Below, piece after piece: positions 33,638-45,473 of a stretch of 64,000 nucleotides of DNA; the first letter of the stretch is position 1; each line of letters starts with the position of its first letter. The notes beneath the pieces were generated by a model. That model was not told the DNA's origin and searched no databases. It worked only from the letters and a program-made list of their open reading frames with translations. A program made the translations under genes and the position numbers. Source of the stretch: Linnemannia elongata. Lineage: Eukaryota; Mortierellomycota; Mortierellomycetes; Mortierellales; Mortierellaceae. The stretch spans positions 62,001 to 126,000 of the forward strand of contig JAXBDG010000024.1 of NCBI GenBank assembly GCA_036320915.1, given 5' to 3'.

Positions 33638-34439
33638 GATCTTTTGGCCTTTTGCTTTATTTCTCTCCCATCCCCACGGTCTTATATCCGAGTACCCAGT
33701 TCGATAATAAACATTGCTTGCATGTGCGCTAAACCATCCCACGCACAGAAAATGAATTTTTTTTTGTTTCCTGTATTTAAAGTTCTCCCGTCTGATGTGT
33801 GAGCACGATGGCGGAAAACAAGGAAGGAAAGTAGGAAGGAAGGAGCAGGAAGAACATTGGCAGAACAATAGCGCACTGTCTCTCTGTAGCGCACTCGGGT
33901 ATACATCATGGCCTTGAAAGAGGAACGATGTTCACATCAACAAGGGAGGGACTGATGAAGAGAACTTAGCGAAAGTACCTAGTTCAAAAGCACTCTGGAG
34001 CGCACTGTTTCTGGAAAATGCCAGATGGGTGTAATCGGAACGAATGGGCGTAAACTGACTGTTGTTAGTTCGTGACAAGGTCGGTTCCTTATGCGAGGTC
34101 GATTTTTTTTTTGTGTTCGATGATGGTGTTCCGATAATGTCGCACAGAGAAGGCATTGGTCCAATGCAAGTTGACTACACTGTACCTAGTGTTGGTGAAC
34201 ACAAAAAAAAAAAAAAGAAAAAGAAAGAGCACCAAAGGAGGCAACCAACAGAACGATAAAACCGAGAAAAACAAAACAGAAAAAAAAAAAAAAACGCTAA
34301 CCCCTTTCGCACGTCCATCCGTCACCACTTTCTCTTGTTTCCTTTACAACTGCCAAGCACTCATCTCATTGACTTTTGTCATCACTCATCTCATTCCCAC
34401 CCTCCCAACCTCCATCAAGGCAGTCATCAGCTTTCATTC
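33638..34439. other. Intergenic region between the monooxygenase copies
   Basis: About 800 bp with no supported gene. A-rich runs at 34202-34214 and about 34280-34295 precede the C/T-rich leader of copy 2. Confidence 0.55.
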
Positions 34440-36318
34440 ATGGAATCTCATTCGTCACCCGAAGTCATTATTGCAGGAGGGGGTCTTGGAGGGCTCTTCC
34501 TCGGAGCCTTGCTCGAAAAAGCAGGAGTACCATACATCATTCTTGAGCGAACAAATGCCGTCAAAGCCTTAGGTATGGGCAGAACTGAAGACTGAAGTAC
34601 ACAGTAGGACCCTGAGAGGTTGATGTGAATTAAGCAGAATAGTGTACTCATCAGTTCACATTCTCTTTGACTCTATTATTAATAAAATAACAGGGTCTGC
34701 CATCTCGATTGGAGCAACACTTCTCCCATTGTTCGAACAGCTGGGTCTTCTGGACGATTTTGTTGCTATCGGAAAACCATCTGTCCGGTGCATGGTCAAC
34801 AGGGAGGGTGACCAAGTGTCGTTCGCCAATGACTTTACGCTGTGGAAAGAATAGTAAGTCTCTCCATCTCATTGTTGTATCCTTGTCTTGACGTTATAGC
34901 AATAGGCATTTTATTACTCATTTACCGTTATGTAGAGTGATGGACTAAGAAACAAAGCTTATCCCTTTTGTTATTTTGCAGTACTGGATACGCAGACTAC
35001 ATGGTTGGTCGTCCAGAACTACACAATCTTCTCCTTCGACAGATCCCGCCGGAGAAGGTCCACTATGGGAAACGAGTCCTGACCATCAAGGAAGAGGACA
35101 ACAGAGTGAAGGTTACTACTGCGGATGGGTCCTCCTTCGAGGGCGATATCCTTGTTGGTGCAGATGGCGCCTACAGTGCTGTTCGCCAGCGCCTTTATGA
35201 GGCTCTGAGAAAAGAAGGAAAACTACCAAAGTCCGACCAGGAAGATCTCCCTTTTAGTTGCACTTGTCTTGTGGGACAGACCAAACCCCTGGATCCGGAA
35301 AAGTACCCATTGGTGAAGGAGCCCCTCTGCCAGTTCCTTACAACCCTAGGCAAGGACAAACCCTATAGCTGGGCTCTGTTTACAACCGCCCAGAATTCAA
35401 TCTGTTTTGTTGTCATTCACCACCTCGACAAGCCCTCTAGCAAAGCTGCAGAGGAACAACGATTCCGCGCCCTGGAGAACGCCGAGTGGGGTCCGCATGC
35501 CGCCAAGGCAATGTGTGACCAAACGCGAGAATTTCCCATCCCTGCAGGCGGCAGTTTGAAAACCATGGGCGACATCTTTGATTTGACACCACCGGAGCTC
35601 ATTTCCAAAGTTATGCTAGAGGAGAAGGTCTTTGATACGTGGTCTCACTCTCGCATAGTCTTGCTTGGCGATGGTAGGTGCTTTTTAGAAGGATAAACCA
35701 GAATGACTATAGGGTATGGACGTGCGAATTTTCACGCCATAGAGACGTAACCTTCTCGTCCTATTCAATTTCATAGCTTGCCATAAAATGACTCCGTCAG
35801 CAGCTCAAGGTATGAGTTCGGCCATTGTTTTTATACCGCATGCACCAAGCGCGCGTTCTTTCTTTCCTTATACAGCAACGCTAACGTTTATAATTTCATT
35901 TCTCGAAATACTATTTCATAATGCAGGCGCCATGGTCGCAATGCATGATGCCGCAGCACTCGCCAATCTGATCTATGCCCTCCCGCCCAATTACACGACC
36001 AAGGATCTCGATATCGCCTTCCAAGAGTACAAAGCAGAGAGGCATCCACCTGCACTAGAGTCGTTCAAAAGCAGTCAGCTGATGAACAAGGGGATCGAGC
36101 GTAGCCTAAGCGGAACCATTGCTCGTTTCATAATGCAGCACAAGCCAGATTGGTTATGGAGGGTGATTTTGAAGGGCATGGTCAAGAATAGACCCTTGGT
36201 GGGTTTCCTCCATCAAGTGCCTGCCAAAGGAACCGTCCCTCCAAATGTGTCCCCCAGCGAAGTCAAGGCCAGGGCCGTTTTTCAGCAGCGAAGACCTGCT
36301 GTTGCCGTCTCTGTATAA
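34440..36318 (+). CDS. FAD-dependent monooxygenase, copy 2 (469 aa, five exons)
   Basis: Tandem paralogue of the gene at 31757. Exons: 34440-34572, 34694-34853, 34982-35673, 35777-35809, 35927-36318; all GT..AG with frame kept. Motifs: VIIAGGGLGGLFLGALLEKAG (GxGxxG), ILERTNA, GDILVGADGAYSAVRQ (DG) and GDACHKMTPSAAQG (GD) across exons 3-5. The active-site-side region reads SWALFTTAQNSICFVVIHHL. It shares the intron after LWKEY and the 33-nt mini-exon with copy 1. It has its own intron after VKALG and lacks copy 1's intron in the KPYS/W region. Both copies end in a similar Lys/Arg/Val-rich tail. Same enzyme class; substrate unknown. Confidence 0.9.
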
Positions 36319-36739
36319 GTGTACCTTTGCTCTATTTTTGTGTACCTTAATGGAGCAAACATACCCATACCAAATAAACGTTGTATTCAAGTTTTTTCTC
36401 TACGAAAAAAATGGGTAACGCGAAATCATTCGTCGAAATGCAAGCAGTCTCATTTTCCGCGCCACCAAAAAAATTAAGAGGAGAGCGCGTTTTGATGGTG
36501 GTGAATTGTTTATTAAGAGCTGGACTATGGTACATGCCCTTTCAGCCACTGGTGGTGATGATGACACATATGACGCCACCAAAGCAGTCAAGCGGGGAAG
36601 GGAGGAGAGTCAGAGAGGCAGAAAATAGGTAAGATAAGTAAGTAAAAGTATGAACAACCCTTCCTCCTACCGTCATTGTCAAGATTGATGAGGGAGACGA
36701 GAAAGAGAGGGCAAAGAAAGGAAGGATAAAACGAAGCAG
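36319..36739. other. Convergent 3' intergenic region
   Basis: About 420 bp between the stop of monooxygenase copy 2 and the stop of the ATG22-like gene on the other strand. An AAATAAA element at 36372-36378 lies about 55 bp after the monooxygenase stop. Nothing else supported. Confidence 0.55.
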
Positions 36740-38915
36740 TTAGGCATCCTTGGAGGCCTCCAAGAACTTGGCATCGCTCAGTTCCATGTCGGTAGCAGCA
36801 GTAAGCCCCTGCTTCTCAAGTTTAATCCTCTTTTCTTCCTGTTCGTTATCGTAAAAGTCAATGGCCTCCTGGCGGCCCTTCTCCGCTATTTGAATTGACG
36901 GAAAATACAAAAGTATGTCAGTTTTTGTTCGTATAGATAACACGTGCATTGAAAAATGCTTGATATGACCCGCATAAAGACCGCACATGTAAAGTTGGGA
37001 CCTACTGTTGACAAAGAGCAGCATGAAGGCGGGGACATAGAACTGGGTCACAAGAAACCACCAGGTATGGCGAATTCCATAGCTCTCGATAATGGCGGTG
37101 CACACAAGTGGTCTAACATGAATGTGTCAAAGGAAAGGTTAATACACAATGGGTTTGTAAAAGCTTGGTCTCCTCGCTTTTCTCTGTGACAGCCTTCCTG
37201 TATTTCGGTAGTAGAGGCTCATCCACTCGTATTCTTACCCAATCCACGAGGATGACACATTGGCCTAGAAAAGTGGGAATAATAAACGTAATGAGCAAGA
37301 GCAAATAAGGGGTGAGTGTCAAGCAAGCAAAATTTCGCATCAATAAGCACAGGCCTCGATCGAAAGCGGACAGCGCATACAAGAGTGGCATTTCTCTTCG
37401 TTACCATTTCAAAGAGAGCGTAGAGCTCGTTCTCGTGTCCAAGGGGAATAAACTGGGAAAAGACGACTCTGTTCGAAGAGTAAATGGCTCCTACAAACAG
37501 CCCAAACAGCGAGGCGAGCATGTACATCTCCCAGGTGTTCTTCAACCCCACTGGGTTGCTGCCAATGAGACCCGTTAAGCAGTAAATGGGAATCAAGCCA
37601 AAGAGACAAGTGTTGGTGATGATAACGGTCATAGGTTTGACGCCGCGGCTGTTCTGGAGCCAAATCCAGAATGACATCGAGCAGGCGGCAAAGACGTATT
37701 GGATCAAGACTGCAATTATCAATGCGTCGTTGGAGACCTGGAGCTGGTCCTGAGCGACCAAGACAGCCATGTTCGATGTCGACGTGAGACCATCGCCGAG
37801 GATGAACCATGCGCAGAGGTAATAGAACATGGTCTTTAGGCGACGCATCTGGCGAACAGTTTTGCCGATACGAATATATCCAAATGTCATATAGCTGGCG
37901 CCAGCAGGCAGGGGGTCTGATGTTCTTTGGTGAGCAAGGAAGCCATAGATGACCATGAATATTAGCACAAAGATGGCACTCATGACCAGACAGTAGCCTA
38001 CAATCAAAGTCTCGGCTCCCATGATCATGAGCATGGCTGCTCCGAGGACGGTCATGACAATTCCACCAGCGAAACCGGCGGCGGAGGCGCCTCCAGAGAG
38101 GAAGGTGGCCATTTTGACCTTGGCTTCGATGTGCTCACGAGAGTTTATCCCGAAATCGACCAAAGCCCTAACTACTTTGGGGTGGTGTCTTGCCAGGATG
38201 GGGATATGAGCGTCAAAGAAGTTGAGTGTTGCGCCATTGAAGATGAGGCCTAGAGTAGGTTTTGTTTACAGCAACAACAAACAACAACAGGCGACATGGT
38301 TATGGTTAGCGTCGATTGTCTCTTGTTTAGGGCAATCGGTGAGTACGAACAAAATCTCTGCTACTTCCAACTGAGCTGGTTGTTTGTTCACTACTTACCT
38401 ATGACCATCAAGAGGCCAGCGAGCCACCAGACATCGGGCTTCAAAGGGGCGATGAACATGAAGGTGGTTGTCACGGCCAAGAGGGTGCAGAAGGTCATCA
38501 TCAACTTTTTGGACGATCGCCCATGGTCAGCAAAAGCTGAGGTGCCCAGAGAGACAATAATGGTGCACCAGACCGAGACGACGTTGATGAGGAGCACGTA
38601 AGAGGTGGGCTCAACACGAACGAATCCAAAGGGTACAAGACACCGGTCGCCCTCGGGGATCAAGTCATCGCTCTCGGGGCAAGGGAGAGAAGAATTAGAG
38701 CTAAGACGGGATGCGTTCCTAGCGACTTGCTGGACCAGGAGGGGTTGGAAGAGGGAGCCTGTGGTGTTGGACCAGGCGAAGTATCCAAATGCGAAGAGGA
38801 AGAATGCCCACAGCTCTTTTTTCTTGGTGAGTCGCTCTCGGATGTGGGGCTGCAGTTGTACGACGTCCTCAGGGTTGTCGTCGACGAGACGGTGTCGGAG
38901 TCGCTGCAGCGACAT
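36740..38915 (-). CDS. ATG22: ATG22-like vacuolar transporter (546 aa, five exons)
   Basis: Multi-pass MFS-type protein of the Atg22 family, which exports amino acids from the vacuole after autophagic breakdown in yeast. Exons: 38399-38915, 37405-38249, 37239-37264, 37006-37112, 36740-36885. Visible: KKELWAFFLFAFGYFAWS (first helix, family-typical), NTTGSLFQPLLVQQVAR, LIFNGATLNFFDAHIPILAR, the long loop VKMATFLSGGASAAGFAGG, YYLCAWFILGDGLTSTSN (family-typical), ENELYALFEM, and then SSSWIGPLV assembled through a 26-nt micro-exon. About 11-12 hydrophobic helices. The C-terminal tail is charged and cytosolic. The start at 38915 (MSLQRL) is preferred; an in-frame ATG at 38963 would add 16 hydrophobic residues. 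Confidence 0.88.
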
Positions 38916-40906
38916 TAGTTGCGATGGAATGAGAATGAGGATGAGGTTTGGAATGAACAACAATCAGTTCAGAGGAGGAAGAGGGCGAAGAGAATGAATG
39001 TTGATGCGAGACGAGAACGGTGAATGAGTGGAGTGGGGAATGGGGAGTGAGAGTACTCCTATGTTTTGTGGCGAGGAGTAGAAGGCGGGAGTGGAAAGGA
39101 ATTTATCTCTGCCGAAGAAAAAGAAGAAAAGAGAGGAGAAGGAAGAAAGACGAGGATAAGGGAGGGGGGAGGAAGTAGAAGAGGCTAGTGCACCTTCCTT
39201 CGGTTTAGGGTTGAAGGTAGAAAAGGAAGAAGGAAGGCGATGAAGAAGGAAGAAGGGAAGGGAGTCCCACCGGGAGAATAGAGGGGGGAGCCCTTGGTTG
39301 CTTTTTCGTGCTTCTTTTTTTTTTGTTTGTATCCCTCTTTGGAAACGAATAATGTTGTTATTGTTGTTGAAGTAGAAGGAGAGTATTGTAATTGTTGTTG
39401 GAATGGAAAGGCGAAGGAGAAGAGAGCCAAGTTCCTGGTGGAGTGTTGACCCATGGTTGTCTGTTTGCTTGGTTGCTTATTGACTTTGCTAACCCATTAG
39501 CCCATCGCCAATCACGTTGGATATGGGATTGAGCAGCAACCAACAGCAACAACAACAACAACGAATCCAATGCCAATGAGCTTCTCCTTTCCCTCTCCTT
39601 TCTCCTTGAACCCCTTCTTTTTTTCCCCCTTTCAATCGACAGCTAATTGAGATTGAGCGAGGACGAGTCAAGAGAGTCGAGTTTGTCACACCGCTGTCTT
39701 CAGCCAAGAACTTTGTTTTGGATAAAGTGCACAGAACACGAAAAGTAAAAGGAACAAGGAAAGGAAAAAGGGGATGTTTCTTCCTGCTAAACTCATGTCT
39801 TCACAAATAACTCTACTGCCTTCTTGTGACCCTTCCATTTCTTCTTTCCTTTTCTCCTCATTGTTTGTTAACGATCAACATTGTATACCATTGTATCCCG
39901 ACAATGGCGTATCCATTCCCCATCCCCTTTCCTCGGTTATATCTAAACAAAACCTTTGCTCTATCTATCCGTCCATCCCCAATGAGCTATGGGTAAAATA
40001 TCCCGGCACCATTCATTCTGCTGTAAAATAATTCACCTTCCTTCAATCCGTCCATTATTCCGTCTCGATCATGTCATCTCTCGGTCCCTTGCTTCATCTG
40101 CTCTCATTCCAAATGTATATGCCAACAACAAACAGGGTTACAAGAGCTCTTGGCTAGCAGTAGCATAGTCCCTTGCATCCTCCTACAATCAACATTCAGC
40201 TCAAGTTACAACGCTCTCTCTCATTTCCCTTTACCTGTATGGACTCCATGCACGGATGGTAGGAATTTACTCACCCTTTTCCACCAAAGTCAACAAACTA
40301 ATAAACAAACAAAGCACCCAGCCTGTTCGTTTTCTGTGCTTCCTCTTCAACATGCCAGCTTACTAACTTAGCTTATTGGTGGTGTTAACAAAGCGCCCCA
40401 CTTGTGATACGCACGGGGACTCTTTGTCCGACCCATCTGCCCTCAGGGTAAACAACGGATGAATTCTTAGATGCCTTACTTCCCTCGCATATCCAAAAAA
40501 ATATGCTTCTTTCTCCACAAAAAATAAAGGGTCCGTTGTCTCGCAGGTATCTCAACTGGAATACATCTCTTTGGTCTGTTTCTTTTCGTTTCACCGTGCT
40601 GGATCGACCCTTTTTTTCGTCTCCTCATGGGAGAAAGAGTTCCTACCCTGCAATACCGCTTGGCTCTTTTGTTTATTCATGTTCACTCGGTAACATACAC
40701 CGAACTCCAGCAGTGCATGTAGGTTAATATACAAGCAGACGAAGAAGTTGAGAGGAAGAAGTACGACGTTGACAACCAACTCGAAATGCAAGTCCTTCTT
40801 ACCACCCCATCTCTATATAATTAACACCAATACATACATATATACATACACCACCCTTTATTTTATTCAGGTGAGAAAGATATCTGTCTTATCACTTCCC
40901 CACTTC
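38916..40906. other. Long intergenic region without a supported gene
   Basis: About 2 kb. 38960-39300 is purine-rich (leader/promoter of the ATG22-like gene). CAA/GTT trinucleotide runs lie around 39353-39395 and 39538-39562. The rest to 40900 is A/T- and pyrimidine-rich with only short, domain-free ORFs on both strands. I looked for decayed F-box blocks here and found none. Confidence 0.55.
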
Positions 40907-42730
40907 CTATCTGTCCTCGTCTTCTTGCCAAACTCCTTTTGTCTCTCTTAGTCGAGGCCAATGGACTCTCATCCATTCGCGTTCTTGTCTCCCGATCCGG
41001 TGATTGACATATTCACATCCAAAGACCTCCAACTGCGACAGAGTCGCCAACTGCCCGAGGCCGGATTTAAGTGACAATTCCAAAGTGTCTGGAATTGGAG
41101 CAACGTGTACTACGGGATTGGCAAGACTGCAGTCGTCCTTTTGGACATTTGGCCAGTCGTGAACGTGGCCAATGTCCAGGACCCTGAGACGAGTAAGGCA
41201 TGAGAGTTGATCGTAGATTTTATGATGCTGTTCCTGGCTTTTTCGAGACTTTGCGAGGACCCTGTTTTGTTCGTCCGTCAGGTTGGTTGTATTCGTAGTG
41301 GTGGTGGTGGTAGCGGTGGCGGTTTCGTCAGAGTCGCCAGTCTTATCAGTCGGTACAATGCTAATGTCACTCCTACTACCACTGCACCCCGGTTCAGAGT
41401 CGCCAGCCAGCCGGGTCAGGATAGCCTCCTCGCTCTCTGTCAGTCGTTGGACGCCCGTAATCTTGAGACGGAGTGTCTCGAGCCCTAGACATTTCCACGG
41501 AGAGCACAGGGTTCTGTCGACATCGATTCGGTAATCTGGAGCGTCAATATCGATAAGGTTGATGCAGCCCCAAAGCAACTCGCCGACTACATTGATGTGC
41601 TCCTTGAAGACCGAAGCGTCATAGATCGACTTGCTTGGGTTCTGTTGATGAAACCCTTGTAATCGCTTGCAATGGGTTGCCAGGGCTTTTGCCGTAAGGG
41701 GGCCAAGGCGGTCGATCCCGATTCGGGTCAGTTCCGGCAGCCAGGGTAGGATCCAGAGTGCCAGGTTGCTGTCGCTATATCTAACTCTCTTTGGAAAGAT
41801 GAGCTCTTTCAGTCGACTGGGGGTGTTGCGGAGGATTGTTCCGCCATCCCGGCAGACGGGTTCCGTTTCCGACCCGATGACGCTAAACTGTTCGAGGTTC
41901 GGAAATGCTCGAAGGTAACCGAAAAAGTTGTCACACTTCATGAATAGCTTGACAAAGAGAACTCGAATGCTGGGTGAAGGGTGAGCGAGAAGATGGTCTC
42001 CAGGTAAACCCCTACGGGTGATGAGGCTTTGCAGCTGCGGCACTCGTTCGACCAATTGACCAATGTCCAGGTGTCTGCTTTGGCTCTCATAGTGGACCAG
42101 ACGTGGGAAGGAGGCAAGGGTGTCATAGATAAAGTCCTTGGACAGGATATATGCCAGGGGGGTATACCCGGTGCACAGATTCAGATTCTGTAGTGAAGTC
42201 TGTTGTTGGAGTAGGAGCCACATATACTGGTTCGACATCCAGTTCCGGTCTTGTTGCTCCTTTATCCTCCGCTCATTTGCTGGTGAGAGGTATGGGTCTT
42301 CGGTTGACACCTCGATCAGATTCTCGGTCTCCATGTGTTTGTAGATTCGTTTCTCAATCAATTCCCAGTACTCCCTCGAGAATTGTATGAAGAGCTTGCG
42401 GATGTTAGTGCAGGTTCCCGAGAAATAGGCAGCATCAACAAGAACACTGGACCGGATGGTGAGGTTCTGAATAAAGTGTCCGTGCTTGGCAAAGACATGA
42501 AAGATCCAGGCCTCGTCCTTGTCACCCTTGGAGGTTTCCGAGTCGTAATGGGTGAGGATATGCGGCCAGCCGTTGAGGGTGGTATCGACGGTGTGCCAGA
42601 GTGCTGACAGGAGAGCGTTGTTGAAAGTGTGACAGACTTGAATGGATGAGAAGAGATCAGGTGTGGAGAGGAAGGGGCTGATGCGAAAGACGATCTCAGG
42701 CAGCGAGAAGACTTTGAGTGCGGGATTCAT
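40907..42730 (-). CDS. F-box / leucine-rich-repeat protein (607 aa)
   Basis: Intact intronless member of the family. The F-box lies at residues 1-55 (FSLPEIVFRISPFLSTPDLF, QVCHTFNNALLSALWHTVD, GWPHIL). Then come VFAKHGHFIQNLTI, TCTNIRKLFIQ, PYLSPANE and QYMWLLLQQQTSLQNLNL. LRRs and FGYLRAFPNLEQFSVIGSE follow, then LWGCINLIDIDAP, LETLRLKITGVQRLTESEE, an Asp/Thr-rich insert, LTRLRVLDIGHVHDW and the C-terminal block LELSLKSGLGQLATLSQLEV, FGCEYVNHRIGRQEREWM, HWPRLRETKGV. A T20 tract and CT-rich sequence (A-rich on the coding strand) sit directly before the ATG. Probable SCF adaptor; target unknown. Confidence 0.9.
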   Translation of the reverse strand: MNPALKVFSLPEIVFRISPFLSTPDLFSSIQVCHTFNNALLSALWHTVDTTLNGWPHILTHYDSETSKGDKDEAWIFHVFAKHGHFIQNLTIRSSVLVDAAYFSGTCTNIRKLFIQFSREYWELIEKRIYKHMETENLIEVSTEDPYLSPANERRIKEQQDRNWMSNQYMWLLLQQQTSLQNLNLCTGYTPLAYILSKDFIYDTLASFPRLVHYESQSRHLDIGQLVERVPQLQSLITRRGLPGDHLLAHPSPSIRVLFVKLFMKCDNFFGYLRAFPNLEQFSVIGSETEPVCRDGGTILRNTPSRLKELIFPKRVRYSDSNLALWILPWLPELTRIGIDRLGPLTAKALATHCKRLQGFHQQNPSKSIYDASVFKEHINVVGELLWGCINLIDIDAPDYRIDVDRTLCSPWKCLGLETLRLKITGVQRLTESEEAILTRLAGDSEPGCSGSRSDISIVPTDKTGDSDETATATTTTTTNTTNLTDEQNRVLAKSRKSQEQHHKIYDQLSCLTRLRVLDIGHVHDWPNVQKDDCSLANPVVHVAPIPDTLELSLKSGLGQLATLSQLEVFGCEYVNHRIGRQEREWMRVHWPRLRETKGVWQEDEDR

Positions 42731-43182
42731 TCTTCTTTTTTTTTTTTTTTTTTCTCTTCAGGTGATGTTGAATGAAAGAGAGAGAGAGAGAGGTAAGAAA
42801 AGTGAAATGAGAGAGAGTCCAACGTTGTCAGCAACGGCTGGGTTGGTCGCGTTTCAAGAACACGTATCAGGGACAGCGGTTTCATGCTACTTTTGCTGCG
42901 GCTCACTTTGCTTTTTTTAAGTATTCATTTCTTTCTTGCGTTGTACACTGGCCTCAATCCCTTTTATCCATTACAGTATCCCTCTCCAGAGAAAGCAATT
43001 GTCAGAGGCGGTTTTTCAGACGCTGCAGTCTGGATTTGTTCATGAGGCTGCCACTTCTATAAGTTACCTTGATCGATACCAACAGTTGACATTTTAATCG
43101 CTGCCATATAGCAAAGACTTACACAAATTAATAATAACAACTTGCTTTTATTCTCCGCATTCTCGCATTCTTCACGATGATA
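42731..43182. other. Intergenic: F-box leader and 3' flank of the prenyltransferase gene
   Basis: About 450 bp. An A-homopolymer leader (T20 on plus) lies at about 42735-42754, then a GA-repeat region to 42815. TA-rich toward 43130. No gene seen. Confidence 0.55.
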
Positions 43183-44747
43183 CTACTTCTTCCAGAAGAC
43201 AGTTTCGTTGTAGAGGCGTTCCTGCATACGCTTGGAGATATTCAGCAGCGGTTCCAAGGGCCTGATCCCTGGCTCGCCCATCAATGCCAACGACGCAATT
43301 CCCATGTACGAGTGCAGCACATCTACAATTTCAACATGGCGAAATACAATCCTGTTAATGTCAGCGGACTTTTCATCAAAAACGACAAGAACAATTAAGC
43401 GAACCAGGTGAAAAAAAAAGAAGCAAGAATACGTTACCAGGATAAGTGTCGACCCATTTTCCAAAACCTCCAAAGGCTTTGTGCTGGGTCTCCATAAGGA
43501 AGCCACGATTGCACTCAAAGTTGACCAGATCAAAGCTCCCCATCGCAGCGATAGCCCCCCCGATCCAGAAAGAGTAACAAGTATCAGTAGGCTTGTTGGT
43601 CCTGCCCTGGAATCCAGTCGTCTGTCTCTGAAGACACCAACGACGAGTTCCTTCCAAGTCCACAAATCCTGCCCGAGAACGACGTTCCTCAAATTCCGAA
43701 TCTGTCTCCCCTTCCTGACGGACCATAGTTCGTTGATCCAAGAATGCATCACCACCCATCAATCCTAGTGAGGCGATGGCGCAGTATGTCGTTCCTCCAT
43801 GGGCCTCATGTCGAGGGCTTTGTGCGAATCCATGTTCATACGTCTGGGACTCACGGATGAAATTCAGAAGTGCAGGCTTGTCAACTCCCGACCAATCGTT
43901 CAAGATGTACGACACCGCAGCGGCACAGTAGACGAAACGCATATCAGGTTCATAGTCGGTGATACAGGGGATGAAGCAGCCATTGGGCTGCTGCAGTTTC
44001 CTGAGCGACTTTAGGATGGGCTCCTTGGCGACCCTGGAGAGATCGTCGCCGAGCATAATGAGCGAGAGAAGGGCGGTGTAGGTCATGGTGAGGTGGGCGG
44101 TGTCGTAGGGGGTTGTGTGGCTGCTGCATTCACATCCGAGGTTCTGCCGTCCATCTGTGGGTTCCTGGAAGGCGAGTCCTGAGAAAGGTCCACCAAATCC
44201 GTACAATGCGTCATCATCCTCTACAAATAGGTATCATGGGAGTCAATTGGGGTCATTAAGAGAGTATTGGGTGGCATATGATTCAATTGAAGGGAAGTAA
44301 AGTAAGTTACCGGAGGGCGAGTCTTTGGAAGGAATGCGCTGTTGAGAGTAGATCCACTCGATCCATGCCTTGCGGTTTGCCTCTGAGATAGTCTCTTCAA
44401 GGACACCCAACAGCTCCAGACCTCCAATCGCAAACAAACCCAATGTGATTCTACATCGGTAGTGTCAAAGTTGCAAAGTAATGTGAGTTGCCCGCTGCCA
44501 CTGTCATCTCTAGTCTTTTTATCTTATCTGCTCCTTCTCTCGACATGGACATCCTTACAACAACGCGTTTGCCTTGAAGAGGACAAAGAACGACGCGAGG
44601 GGATGGGTGTTACCTGAATGTGTCTTGGGAGGTGTATGGCTCTGGGAGCATCTGGAGGGTGCGTTTGAAGTACTGGATGTGTTTCTCGCGCTGGAAGGCG
44701 GGTCCGCTGGGTTGCGTTGTTGCTTGTGTTTCTTGCGTTGTTGCCAT
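43183..44747 (-). CDS. CDC43: Protein geranylgeranyltransferase type I, beta subunit (398 aa, four exons)
   Basis: Catalytic beta subunit that, with the alpha subunit shared with farnesyltransferase, attaches geranylgeranyl to CaaL-type proteins such as Rho GTPases. Exons: 44614-44747, 44311-44450, 43438-44220, 43183-43322. Family landmarks: ALSGL-equivalent LFAIGGLELLGVL, WIEWIYSQQ, YGFGGPFSGL, PYDTAHLTMTYTALLSLIML, NDWSGVD, HGGTTYCAIASLGLMGG, RRWCLQRQTTGFQGRTNKPT and DTCYSFWIGG. The Asp and Cys of DTCYSFW and the His of VLHSYMG in exon 4 are the expected zinc ligands. NWSG-type and NKPVDTCYSFW-type patterns favour type I over farnesyltransferase or Rab GGTase. The start at 44747 gives MATTQETQ. 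Confidence 0.92.
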
Positions 44748-45473
44748 GGCTGGTTCAGCAAGCATCAGTGCTTTGTGGGAGGGAATGAGTGTCGGTGGAA
44801 AAGGTGTAACAGATGGCCAAGTCGCCCTTTCTTGGTTCTTTTCCTCAGAGTTCTGACCGCGCGTGACTGTTCCTGGCCAACCCTATCTGTGATTTTTGCT
44901 TAACATTTCACACGCCAATTTGAAGACTTGTTCATCACAGACCACACACTTTCAATTCAGGACAGGATAACCTTCCACAACAACAGCTGAAGAGGATCGC
45001 GCAGAGACAAGGGCATCATCGGCGCACCTTGATACTCCTATAGCGATTAGCAAAAAGTGGTTGTTCGTTTCGCAATTTTCACTATATAGGCATCTTTCTC
45101 TCCTTTTGTAAGACTTTTAGCTTTGCAATTCCACAGCATGCATTCCTGCCAGCCAATGCATCGCTTGCTCCTATTACCAGCTCTTTCCGTTCACTGAGTG
45201 CCTCATTCACTGAAGCCAATGTTAATACAGTACATATATACATAGTTAGCTTTTTAGGCTCACAAATATGGAAAAAGAAAGAGCGCCACAATCGGGTTCC
45301 ATACAAACCATAGGCTCGGATCCAAGCAATGGAGAGTCGTTAGCCATCAAACTGGGGGTTTATTTTGTTGTATTATCATGGATTATTATAACTATTGCGT
45401 ATCATCATTATCGTTCTTCTCCCCAGCTCATGTCCAAAAAAATAATAAAGTAGATAAAGAACTGCTTTTCCGC
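44748..45473. other. Intergenic region
   Basis: About 725 bp between the prenyltransferase start and the 3' end of the membrane-protein gene. Short ORFs only; an AATAATAAAG element near 45440-45449 (plus strand). No supported gene. Confidence 0.5.

Noticed and set aside
45268..45453. 61-codon ORF with a hydrophobic segment (YFVVLSWIIITIAYHHY)
   Set aside because: AT-rich intergenic sequence, no leader, no conserved pattern.
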